A stretch of 5,085 bases of DNA, from assembly GCA_028293225.1 (NCBI GenBank), contig JAQGPE010000582.1, forward strand, positions 1 through 5,085, written 5' to 3'. The notes under the pieces were generated by a model. It was not told the origin of the DNA and made no database searches. It was given only the letters and a program-made list of their open reading frames with translations. The DNA is from Akkermansiaceae bacterium (GTDB lineage: Bacteria > Verrucomicrobiota > Verrucomicrobiia > Verrucomicrobiales > Akkermansiaceae). Shown here piece by piece: positions 1-4,877 of this stretch; positions within the stretch are counted from its first letter, which is position 1; every line of letters begins with the position of its first letter. Made by a program: the position numbers and the translations under genes.

Positions 1-1
1 G

Positions 2-601
2 ACGCAGCCGGGCACGACCTATTACGAGATGGCCCGGGAGATCGGTGCGGAAATCGCCAACCTGGGATTCACCGTGGTGACCGGCGGCGGGCCGGGGATC
101 ATGGAGGCGGCCAACCGCGGCGCGCACGAGGCGGGCGGCCGGTCGATCGGTGTGAACATCGAGCTGCCCTTCGAGCAGAGCCTGAACCCGTATGTGGATC
201 GCTCGGTGACGATGCGCTATTTCTTCACGCGGAAGACGATCCTGATCAAGTACAGCTACGCCTTTGTGGTGCTGCCGGGCGGGGCGGGCACGCTGGATGA
301 GATGTTCGAGACCATGACCCTGATCCAGACCGGCAAGATCCGGAATTTCCCGATCATCCTGATGGGGAAGGATTATTGGCAGCCGCTGATGGACTTCGTC
401 TACCGGATGGCGGAGGAGGGAACCATCAGCCCGAGCGATCCGGATCTGATCTTTTTCACCGACGACATCGGCGACGCGGTGGCGCATCTGAAGCGGCACG
501 CGGTGCGGCAGTTCGGCCTGCGGCAGAGGCATCATCCGACACCCAAGCCGAGCCCGATCCTGGGGGAGAGCGCCACGACGAAAGGCGGCACGCCGGCCTG
601 A
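2..601 (+). CDS. LOG-family (TIGR00730-like) Rossmann-fold nucleotide phosphoribohydrolase, 5' partial
   Basis: The frame is open to the left window edge (codons T-Q-P-G-T-T-Y-Y-E before the first Met at 29), so the N-terminus is missing; 199 codons are visible. Numbering from that internal Met, the glycine-rich nucleotide-binding segment GGGPGIMEAANRGA lies at 19-32, an R-K pair at 68-69, and the PGGAGTLDE signature at 83-91. In LOG proteins the Arg of the R-K pair and the final Glu of PGGxGTxxE (here R68 and E91) are the catalytic residues that cleave the N-glycosidic bond of nucleoside 5'-monophosphates, releasing a base (cytokinin in the classic case) and ribose 5-phosphate. Many bacterial members are misannotated as lysine decarboxylase. 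The last 35 residues are basic and rich in His and Pro, lie outside the fold and are probably disordered. The missing residues should hold the start of the first beta strand. The family call is secure; the true substrate (AMP, another nucleotide or a cytokinin precursor) cannot be read from sequence. Confidence 0.92.
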   Translation, partial: TQPGTTYYEMAREIGAEIANLGFTVVTGGGPGIMEAANRGAHEAGGRSIGVNIELPFEQSLNPYVDRSVTMRYFFTRKTILIKYSYAFVVLPGGAGTLDEMFETMTLIQTGKIRNFPIILMGKDYWQPLMDFVYRMAEEGTISPSDPDLIFFTDDIGDAVAHLKRHAVRQFGLRQRHHPTPKPSPILGESATTKGGTPA

Positions 602-602
602 C

Positions 603-1337
603 CTAGAGGTAGCGCAGTACCTTCGAGAGAAAGCGCCGGGCGTGTTCCGAAGCGGGGTTTTCAAACCACTCGCGAGGCGGGCCGGACTCGATGACCTTGC
701 CCTCCGCCAGGAAAGCCACCTGATCCGCGACGGCGCGGGCGAAGCCCATTTCGTGGGTGCTGAGGACGATGCGTTGGCCGCCTTCCGCGAGTTCCTGGAC
801 GAGTTCCAGCACCTCGGCGGTCATCTCGGGATCGAGCGCGGAGGTCGGTTCGTCGAGAAACAGCACGCGTGGCTTCGATGCGACGGCGCGGGCGATGCCG
901 ACGCGCTGCTGCTGGCCGCCGGAGAGTTCGGCGGGGCGTTTGTGGGCGTGCGCGAGCAGGCCGAAGCGTTCGAGCGCTTCCTCCGCCGTGGCCTTCGCTT
1001 GCTCCGGGGTTTGGCCGTGGACCGTTTCCAGCGGCAGGGTCAGATTCCGCAGGGCGTCGAGATGCGGGAAGAGATTGAACTGCTGGAAGAGGAAGCCGTT
1101 GGCGCGGCGGTAGGCGAGCAGGCCGGACTCCGTGACAGGAAGCCTTTCGCCGTGCAGGGTGACGGTGCCGGAGTCAGGGGTTTCCAGCCCGCCGATCACC
1201 CGCAGCAGGGTGCTTTTGCCGCCGCCGGAGGGGCCGATGAGGACGAGGACGCCACCCTCGTGGATGGTGAGGTTCAGGTCATTCAGCGCGGCCTGCTTGC
1301 CGTACCGTTTGGTCAGGCCGGTGATCTCAAGTCTCAT
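603..1337 (-). CDS. Polar amino acid ABC transporter ATP-binding protein (GlnQ/ArtP/HisP type)
   Basis: The 244-aa length is normal for ATPases of amino-acid importers. All nucleotide-binding motifs are present: Walker A GPSGGGKST at 35-43, Q-loop in FQQFNLFPH near 85, signature LSGGQQQR at 138-145, Walker B VLFLDEP at 158-164, D-loop SALD at 166-169, and the switch histidine H195 in STHEMGFA. The FNLFPH and STHEMGFA strings are typical of the polar amino acid uptake family rather than of other ABC classes. The protein should sit on the cytoplasmic face as a dimer and power the permease encoded just upstream. Its ATG lies inside the permease reading frame (11-bp overlap), with no convincing Shine-Dalgarno sequence, so translational coupling to the permease is likely. 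It is the last gene of the importer operon, and its stop codon is one base from the stop of the convergent LOG gene, leaving no room for a dedicated terminator between them. Confidence 0.95.
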   Translation of the reverse strand: MRLEITGLTKRYGKQAALNDLNLTIHEGGVLVLIGPSGGGKSTLLRVIGGLETPDSGTVTLHGERLPVTESGLLAYRRANGFLFQQFNLFPHLDALRNLTLPLETVHGQTPEQAKATAEEALERFGLLAHAHKRPAELSGGQQQRVGIARAVASKPRVLFLDEPTSALDPEMTAEVLELVQELAEGGQRIVLSTHEMGFARAVADQVAFLAEGKVIESGPPREWFENPASEHARRFLSKVLRYL

Positions 1338-2103
1338 CGCGGAAGCGGCGTTCCAGCCGGTGGGATAGGATGGCGATCGGGGCGGTGAGGATCAGGTAGC
1401 CGAGCGCCAGGGGGATGTAGGCTTCCAGGCCGGCATAGCTTTTCGAAACGTAGACGCGCGACTGATAGAAGAACTCCGGCGCACCGATCACGCTGAGGAG
1501 CGACGAGTCCTTGATCAGCGAAACGAACTGTCCGGCCACGGCCGGCAGCACGCGGCGCAGGGCCTGCGGAAAAATCACGTAGCGGTAGACCTGGACGCGG
1601 TTGAAGCCGACGGCGCGGGCCGACTCCCACTGGGTGCGCGGGATGCTCTCGACCCCGCCGCGGAAGATTTCACCGAGGTAGGCGCCCTCGAACAGCGACA
1701 GGAGGATGATGCCGATGATCAGTTTTTCATCCCAGCCGATATTGTCGAGCGGCCGCGACAGCAGCGGGGCGAAGATCAGGAAGTAACCGACCAGCAACTG
1801 CACCACCAGCGGGGTCTCGCGGACAAACTCCAGGAACAGCCGGCAGGTCCAGCGCACCACCACCAGCGGGCTGCGCTGGCCAAGCATGAGCAGCAGCCCG
1901 ACCAGCAGGCTGCCAACCAGAGCGGAAAGGGAGATCCACAGGGTGGTCTTCCAGCCTTTGAACAGCAGTTCGCGGGCTTCCCACGGTCCCTGCCAGTTCC
2001 ACCCGCCGCGCAGGCCGGAGAAGATCAGGAAGCAGAATGCGGCGAAGCTCAGAACGATCGCGAGGCCGGCGATCAGGTTCCAGTTGCGGCGGGAGGCGGT
2101 CAT
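1327..2103 (-). CDS. Amino acid ABC transporter permease (HisM/GlnP type)
   Basis: This is a 258-aa integral membrane protein. Hydrophobic segments lie at about 10-30, 53-75, 98-115, 126-146 and 228-246. Family landmarks in order: a GWKTTLWIS start of the transport domain (50-58), EFVRETPLVVQLL (92-104, the R-x-TP motif of this family), GAYLGEIFRGGVESIP (140-155), and the EAA cytoplasmic loop ESARAVGFNRVQVYRYVIFPQA (160-181), which docks onto the ATPase, followed by SLIKDSSLLSVIG (195-207). The first hydrophobic segment plus a hydrophilic stretch of about 20 residues precede the core domain. As the only permease in the operon it should act as a homodimer. It starts 36 bp after the binding-protein stop and overlaps the ATPase gene by 11 bp. 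Only a weak purine stretch precedes the ATG. The family is certain; the substrate is not. Confidence 0.94.
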   Translation of the reverse strand: MTASRRNWNLIAGLAIVLSFAAFCFLIFSGLRGGWNWQGPWEARELLFKGWKTTLWISLSALVGSLLVGLLLMLGQRSPLVVVRWTCRLFLEFVRETPLVVQLLVGYFLIFAPLLSRPLDNIGWDEKLIIGIILLSLFEGAYLGEIFRGGVESIPRTQWESARAVGFNRVQVYRYVIFPQALRRVLPAVAGQFVSLIKDSSLLSVIGAPEFFYQSRVYVSKSYAGLEAYIPLALGYLILTAPIAILSHRLERRFRDET

Positions 2104-2139
2104 GCTTTCAGAGCGTGGCCAAGCAGGAGCAACGCCAGA

Positions 2140-2937
2140 TCAGCGCAGGATGAAGGGAATCCCCATCTGCTCGAGGGTTTTCTTTTCCTCGCTCAGGTAC
2201 TGGCTGCCCAGTTTGTCGAAGCCGCCGTCCTTGCGGAAATGTTCGATGAAGGCGTTGACCTTGCCCTTGAGATCGTCGTTGCCCTTGGCGATGCCGACGG
2301 CCCAGGATTCCTCGACGAAGGGCCGCAGCAGCGCTTTGGTGGTGTCGGGGTTCATCTTCTGGTAGCGGTAGATACTAAGCTGATCGTAGAGGAAGGCATC
2401 GGCGCGGCCCTGGGCGACTTCCTGGACGCAGGCGGTTTCCTCGCCGAAGGCGATCCGCTTGGCATCGGGGAGATTCGCCTCCGACCAGGTCTCGCCGGTG
2501 GTGGTGGCCTTTACGGCGATCTTTTTGCCGGGAGCCTTGAGGTCCTCGACCGAGGTGATCGGGGAGTTCTTCGGCGCGAGCACGGCCAGGCCGGTGAAGG
2601 CATAGGGCTCGGAGAAATCAATCGACTTGCGGCGCTCGTCGGTGGCGGTCATCGAGGAAATCACCAGGTCGATGCTGCCGGATTTCAGGGCCGGGATCAG
2701 GCCGGCGAAATCCATCGGCACGATTTTCAGCGGCCGGCCGAGTTCCTTGGCCAGCGCCTCGGCGATCTTCACGCCGACGCCGTCCGGGTTGCCCGCGTTG
2801 TCCTTCGTTTCGAAAGGAGGGTAGGTGAGTTCCATGCCGATCCGCAGCGTCCCGCCGGAGCCGCCGCCGGGGTCCGTTTTGGACTTGGAGCAGCAGGCAA
2901 GGAGGCAGCACAGCAGGGCAGCTATCAGTCGCGGCAT
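2140..2937 (-). CDS. Amino acid ABC transporter substrate-binding lipoprotein (SBP_bac_3 family)
   Basis: The 265-aa protein starts at the ATG at 2937, which gives a short lipoprotein signal: a hydrophobic core ending in LLAC with C15 as the predicted lipid-modified cysteine, within a run of four cysteines (10, 11, 15, 16). The frame is open 58 codons further upstream, but that extension translates intergenic repeats and would bury the signal, so I reject it. After a Gly/Ser linker the mature domain opens with LRIGMELTYPPFE (31-43), then VGVKIAEALAKELG, the SMTATDERRKSIDFSEPY block (95-112) and GRADAFLYDQ (177-186). In this family the Arg of the TxxxR block (probably R102) binds the ligand carboxylate and an Asp late in the fold (probably D185) binds the alpha-amino group, supporting an amino-acid ligand. 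It is the first gene of the importer operon. No clear ribosome binding site precedes the start. Which amino acid it binds is unknown. Confidence 0.93.
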   Translation of the reverse strand: MPRLIAALLCCLLACCSKSKTDPGGGSGGTLRIGMELTYPPFETKDNAGNPDGVGVKIAEALAKELGRPLKIVPMDFAGLIPALKSGSIDLVISSMTATDERRKSIDFSEPYAFTGLAVLAPKNSPITSVEDLKAPGKKIAVKATTTGETWSEANLPDAKRIAFGEETACVQEVAQGRADAFLYDQLSIYRYQKMNPDTTKALLRPFVEESWAVGIAKGNDDLKGKVNAFIEHFRKDGGFDKLGSQYLSEEKKTLEQMGIPFILR

Positions 2938-2971
2938 GGCCGTGACCGTAGCCGGTCCGGGGCGTTTGACA

Positions 2972-2992
2972 GGCTTTTTTGCGCTAAAAGCC
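2972..2992. repeat. Small inverted repeat (7-bp stem, 7-nt loop)
   Basis: GGCTTTT at 2972-2978 is the exact reverse complement of AAAAGCC at 2986-2992, with loop TTGCGCT. It sits 35 bp upstream of the substrate-binding-protein start, so it could be an operator or a 5'-leader hairpin. Neither strand has a terminator-like T run after the stem. Confidence 0.5.
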
Positions 2993-3020
2993 GTCTGAGG
3001 CGGAATGAGGGGATTTTTAA

Positions 3021-3050
3021 CCGCGAATGGACGCGAATGGACGCGAATGG
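3021..3050. repeat. Tandem 10-bp repeat, three copies
   Basis: Three consecutive decamers with the unit ACGCGAATGG occupy this stretch; the first copy begins with C instead of A and the other two are identical. The 10-bp period equals about one helical turn, so any bound protein would see the copies on one DNA face. From memory, intergenic sequence that translates to NREWTRMDAN-like strings recurs in many verrucomicrobial and related genomes, which would make this a local copy of a dispersed repeat. The repeat is seen directly; the kinship is recollection. Confidence 0.8.
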
Positions 3051-3127
3051 GGAGGTTTGGTGCGGTGCGGATGGCGGAAGTGACCCGGCAACTTTTCTTT
3101 GATTGCGGCACGGAACGTTGCAGGATC

Positions 3128-3136
3128 GGGGGAAGA
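3128..3136 (+). promoter_or_regulatory. Ribosome binding site of the cupin gene
   Basis: The purine run GGGGGAAGA ends 7 bases before the ATG at 3144. It is the clearest Shine-Dalgarno-like sequence in the window. It supports 3144 as the start over the in-frame TTG at 3099, which lacks such a site. Confidence 0.55.
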
Positions 3137-3143
3137 ATTTTTT

Positions 3144-3662
3144 ATGAACGAGGGCACCACTTCCATTCCCCGGGACGATCCGGACCGTCAGCTTGCGATT
3201 GCCGATCCGGAGGGGGCGGGGGTGCCGCATGTCGGGATCGCGGGCGGGACGTATACGATCCTGGTTTCGGGCAAGGATACGGCGGGGAAGTACTGCCTGA
3301 TCGACATGCATGTCCCGGCGGGTGGCGGGCCGCCGCCGCACCGGCATGACTTCGAGGAGTCCTTTACCGTGCTGGCGGGGGAGATCGAGGTGACCTTCCG
3401 CGGCGAGACGCAGGTGCTGCGCCAGGGGCAGACGGCGAACATCCCGGCGAATGCGCCGCACCGCTTCCGGAATACGGGAGAGGGTCCGGCGCGGTTGTTG
3501 TGCCTTTGTGCGCCGGCGGGGCAGGAGGAGTTTTTTCAGCTGGTCGGGACGCCGGTGTCCGGGCGGACCGAGGCGGCGCCGAAGCCCGGGCCGGAGGAGC
3601 AGGCGGCGCTGGTGGCGAAGATCCGGGAGCTGGCGCCACGGTTCGTGACGGAGATGCTGTGA
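3144..3662 (+). CDS. Single-domain cupin protein (quercetin dioxygenase-like)
   Basis: The protein has 172 aa from the ATG at 3144, chosen for its purine-rich ribosome binding site. A beta-barrel cupin domain spans roughly 36-122. Cupin motif 1 appears as PPPHRHDFEESFTVLAGEIEV (63-83) with metal ligands H66, H68 and E72; motif 2 appears as GQTANIPANAPHRFRN (95-110) with H106 as the fourth ligand. The full His-His-Glu-His set suggests a working mononuclear metal site (Fe, Mn, Ni or Zn). The N-terminal 30 residues, and a C-terminal helix of about 30 residues after a Pro-rich linker (EEQAALVAKIRELAPRF), flank the barrel. No signal peptide is visible, so it is probably cytoplasmic. Members of this group include dioxygenases, isomerases and proteins of unknown activity, so no substrate should be assigned. 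It is transcribed alone, divergent from the importer and convergent with the following gene. Confidence 0.88.
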   Translation: MNEGTTSIPRDDPDRQLAIADPEGAGVPHVGIAGGTYTILVSGKDTAGKYCLIDMHVPAGGGPPPHRHDFEESFTVLAGEIEVTFRGETQVLRQGQTANIPANAPHRFRNTGEGPARLLCLCAPAGQEEFFQLVGTPVSGRTEAAPKPGPEEQAALVAKIRELAPRFVTEML

Positions 3663-3667
3663 GCTGG

Positions 3668-3679
3668 CAGAGCGCTCTG
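3668..3679. repeat. Perfect 12-bp palindrome
   Basis: CAGAGCGCTCTG is self-complementary across all twelve bases and begins 5 bp after the cupin stop codon. With no spacer it would not form a stable RNA hairpin, so a dimeric protein-binding site or chance are the alternatives. Confidence 0.6.
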
Positions 3680-3813
3680 GGATTGGCGGGGAATCGCTTG
3701 GCGCGTCCCGCGTGCCGGGGACGGCCGGCAGGCGGCCGGAGTGCGCGATTTCATCGCGGAGTGTACCTGGGGCTTCTTCGCTGCGCTCAGTCACCCCAGG
3801 CTGGTATCGCGCC

Positions 3814-3830
3814 GGGCCTTTGGCCCTTTT
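3814..3830 (+). terminator. Candidate intrinsic terminator downstream of the cupin gene
   Basis: Stem GGGCC (3814-3818) with loop TTT and partner GGCCC (3822-3826) is followed directly by four Ts on the plus strand. The stem is short but all G/C. It lies about 150 bp past the cupin stop. The T run is short, so termination strength is uncertain. It is not terminator-like on the minus strand. Confidence 0.45.
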
Positions 3831-3909
3831 GAATCGAGTGGTCTTGCCGGGTGCTGGAGCAAAAAGGGGGGCGTTCCTATTGCCTGATTTCGCACCTTCG
3901 GCGCTGTCC

Positions 3910-3929
3910 GGATTCGCTACGATGAATCC
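3910..3929. repeat. Inverted repeat after the end of the unknown gene
   Basis: GGATTC (3910-3915) pairs with GAATCC (3924-3929) across an 8-nt loop. It starts 11 bp past the stop codon of the leftward 119-aa gene, the right place for a 3'-end hairpin, but no T run follows on the minus strand. Confidence 0.4.
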
Positions 3930-3940
3930 AGTAGATGCTT

Positions 3941-4300
3941 TCAGCCGCCGCTGCGGAAGTCGTAGGGGGTGTCGGTGTCGCGGCTGGTTTTGAACTGGAG
4001 GAGCAGGCCGACTTCCAGGAGGGCGATGGCGGACTTGCCGGAGAGGCGGAAGGGCAGGGTTTCGAGGTCGGCGACGATGTTCTCGTAGGCGCGGCCCCAG
4101 TCGCCGGTGATTTCGATGGATTGCCAGATGCGGAGAAAGGAGGCGTCGAGCGGTTGGCCCCCGGCGCCGGCGGCGTGGGGGGCGACGACATCGCTCTGCT
4201 GCTCCATTTCCGAGAGGACCTGGCTGAGGCGCTCGATGATGAAGTGGGTTCTGCGGCCGGGCTGGCTGGCGAGGGTGGCTTGAGGGGTGAGGTTCATCAT
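3941..4300 (-). CDS. Hypothetical protein, 119 aa, coupled to cytochrome c
   Basis: I do not recognise this family. The start is the ATG at 4300, whose last two bases plus the next base form part of the cytochrome stop (ATGA, 4-bp overlap); a second ATG follows immediately. The N-terminal third (about 18-38) looks like an amphipathic helix (FIIERLSQVLSEMEQQ), then a Gly/Ala/Pro-rich linker (39-50), then a mixed region with LRIWQSIEITGDWGRAYENI (56-75) and LPFRLSGKSAIALLEVGLLL (82-101). The tail ends in DTDTPYDFRSGG. No signal peptide and no convincing membrane segment are present; the 92-102 hydrophobic stretch is too short and contains Glu. No Cys or haem motif occurs, and one His each lies at 19 and 42. 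Clean overlap with the cytochrome and protein-like composition argue that it is real and co-translated, perhaps working with, or regulating, the cytochrome. Any such role is inference. Confidence 0.75.
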   Translation of the reverse strand: MMNLTPQATLASQPGRRTHFIIERLSQVLSEMEQQSDVVAPHAAGAGGQPLDASFLRIWQSIEITGDWGRAYENIVADLETLPFRLSGKSAIALLEVGLLLQFKTSRDTDTPYDFRSGG

Positions 4301-4776
4301 TTTTTCGCGTCGCGGGTGGCTGCCTGGTCGCTGAGTTCCTTCAGGCGGGTGCGGGTGACAGGGCCTTTCTCGTCCTGCCATTGTGTGCGGTATTGGGCGG
4401 CTTCTGCCGCGTTCACGGCGGGGGCGGAATTGTCGAAGGAGTTCCGCAGGTAGGTGAGCAGGGCGGCCAGTTTGGCGTCGTCGCTGATGGCGGCGGCCAT
4501 GGGGGCCATGGCGGCGAGGTAGGTGCCGTTGTTCTCCTTGGCGATGCCCTTCAGCACGGCGAGCGCGAGGACGGCGGGGTCGCCGGTGACGATGGGGGAT
4601 TTCGCCAGCGGCGGGGCCATGAGCGAGGGGCCGGCGGGGGTGCCCTTTCCGTCCATGCCGTGGCAAGCGGTGCAGACGGCGAAGGCGGTCTTGCCAATGG
4701 CCATGGTGGCTGGGTCCGGGGGAGCGGCGGCGGCGAGGGGAAGGGCCAGGACGAAGAGGATGGAGAGAGCGCGCAT
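4297..4776 (-). CDS. Exported monohaem c-type cytochrome (class I-like)
   Basis: The protein has 159 aa from the ATG at 4776. This start gives a classical signal peptide (MRALSILFVLALPLAAAA, cleavage probably around residue 18), so the mature protein is periplasmic. The haem attachment site is CTACH at 35-39. A distal Met ligand should be M90 or M93 in YLAAMAPM. The block LAALLTYLRNSFDNSAPAVN (103-122) matches the C-terminal helix signature I associate with small cytochrome domains of PVC-group bacteria. The final 35 residues are charged (QDEKGPVTRTRLKELSDQ) and extend past the haem domain. Such proteins carry electrons between periplasmic dehydrogenases and terminal oxidases or reductases; the partner is not visible here. 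The frame is open another 40 codons upstream, but that extension is Pro/Arg-rich, begins inside the inverted-repeat element and would hide the signal peptide. It is the first gene of a two-gene unit. Confidence 0.9.
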   Translation of the reverse strand: MRALSILFVLALPLAAAAPPDPATMAIGKTAFAVCTACHGMDGKGTPAGPSLMAPPLAKSPIVTGDPAVLALAVLKGIAKENNGTYLAAMAPMAAAISDDAKLAALLTYLRNSFDNSAPAVNAAEAAQYRTQWQDEKGPVTRTRLKELSDQAATRDAKK

Positions 4777-4784
4777 GGGTTTGG

Positions 4785-4809
4785 GGACGACGGTGGATGG
4801 GCGTCGTCC
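4785..4809. promoter_or_regulatory. Hairpin in the cytochrome leader, 8 nt from the start codon
   Basis: GGACGACG (4785-4792) and CGTCGTCC (4802-4809) are perfect reverse complements with a 9-nt loop. On the minus strand the stem ends 8 nt before the cytochrome ATG, covering the place where a ribosome binding site would sit. The only purine-rich SD-like stretch (AGGAGAGGA, minus strand 4815-4807) partly lies in this stem. It could limit or regulate initiation. The hairpin is seen directly; its role is inference. Confidence 0.5.
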
Positions 4810-4875
4810 TCTCCTAGCGCGGGGAGCCGTGGGCGTAAATGTGGCGAAATGCCGCGGGGGGGGCTGGAGGAGAGG
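4808..4875. repeat. Longer-range 8-bp inverted repeat in the cytochrome upstream region
   Basis: CCTCTCCT (4808-4815) is the exact reverse complement of AGGAGAGG (4868-4875), with 52 bp between. It shares bases 4808-4809 with the leader hairpin and ends 2 bp before the outer arm of the large element, so it may be an alternative fold or a boundary. The spacer contains a run of eight Gs at 4856-4863. Confidence 0.45.
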
Positions 4876-4877
4876 CT

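Larger units (their letters stand above)
2938..3143. promoter_or_regulatory. Divergent intergenic region between ABC importer and cupin
   Basis: Both flanking genes start outward from this 206-bp gap, so promoters for both must lie here or nearby. I find no sigma70-type pair with good spacing on either strand. An AT-rich stretch at 3014-3020 (TTTTTAA, reading TTAAAAA on the minus strand) is the likeliest -10-like region for the importer. The gap also contains the small hairpin at 2972-2992 and the decamer repeat at 3021-3050, listed separately. The regulatory role is inferred from gene orientation only. Confidence 0.4.
3663..3940. other. Non-coding convergent region rich in hairpins
   Basis: These 278 bp lie between two gene ends. 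Open frames run through here but none has family-like composition or a credible start, and I see no gene. Successive inverted repeats are: CGTCCC/GGGACG (3704-3709, 3718-3723), CGGCC/GGCCG (3722-3726, 3734-3738), CGCGAT/ATCGCG (3744-3749, 3753-3758) and CCTGGGG/CCCCAGG (3766-3772, 3794-3800). They are followed by the terminator-like stem listed separately. The density of dyads suggests a composite of dispersed intergenic repeats rather than a single terminator. A homopolymer stretch of A5 then G6 occurs at 3861-3871. Confidence 0.6.

Noticed and set aside
642..1388. 248-codon plus-strand open frame opposite the ABC ATPase
   Set aside because: It mirrors a gene with every ABC motif intact; its composition (Gly/Ala/Arg/Glu) is that of an antisense shadow.
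2966..2971. Perfect TTGACA -35-like hexamer on the plus strand
   Set aside because: No -10-like hexamer lies 16-18 bp downstream; those bases are GC-rich and part of the small hairpin.
3021..3050. CRISPR array
   Set aside because: The 10-bp units are directly adjacent without spacers and are too short.
2938..3111. 58-codon N-terminal extension of the substrate-binding protein reading frame
   Set aside because: It reads through the decamer repeat and the small hairpin, and would place the lipoprotein signal inside the protein; the ATG at 2937 gives a proper lipobox.
2925..3794. 289-codon minus-strand open frame opposite the cupin gene
   Set aside because: It is extremely Arg/Pro-rich, the mark of an antisense frame in GC-rich DNA, and it covers the whole cupin gene plus non-coding DNA.
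3712..3993. 93-codon plus-strand open frame in the convergent region
   Set aside because: It runs through hairpins and into the end of the opposite-strand gene, has no ribosome binding site and no recognisable domain.
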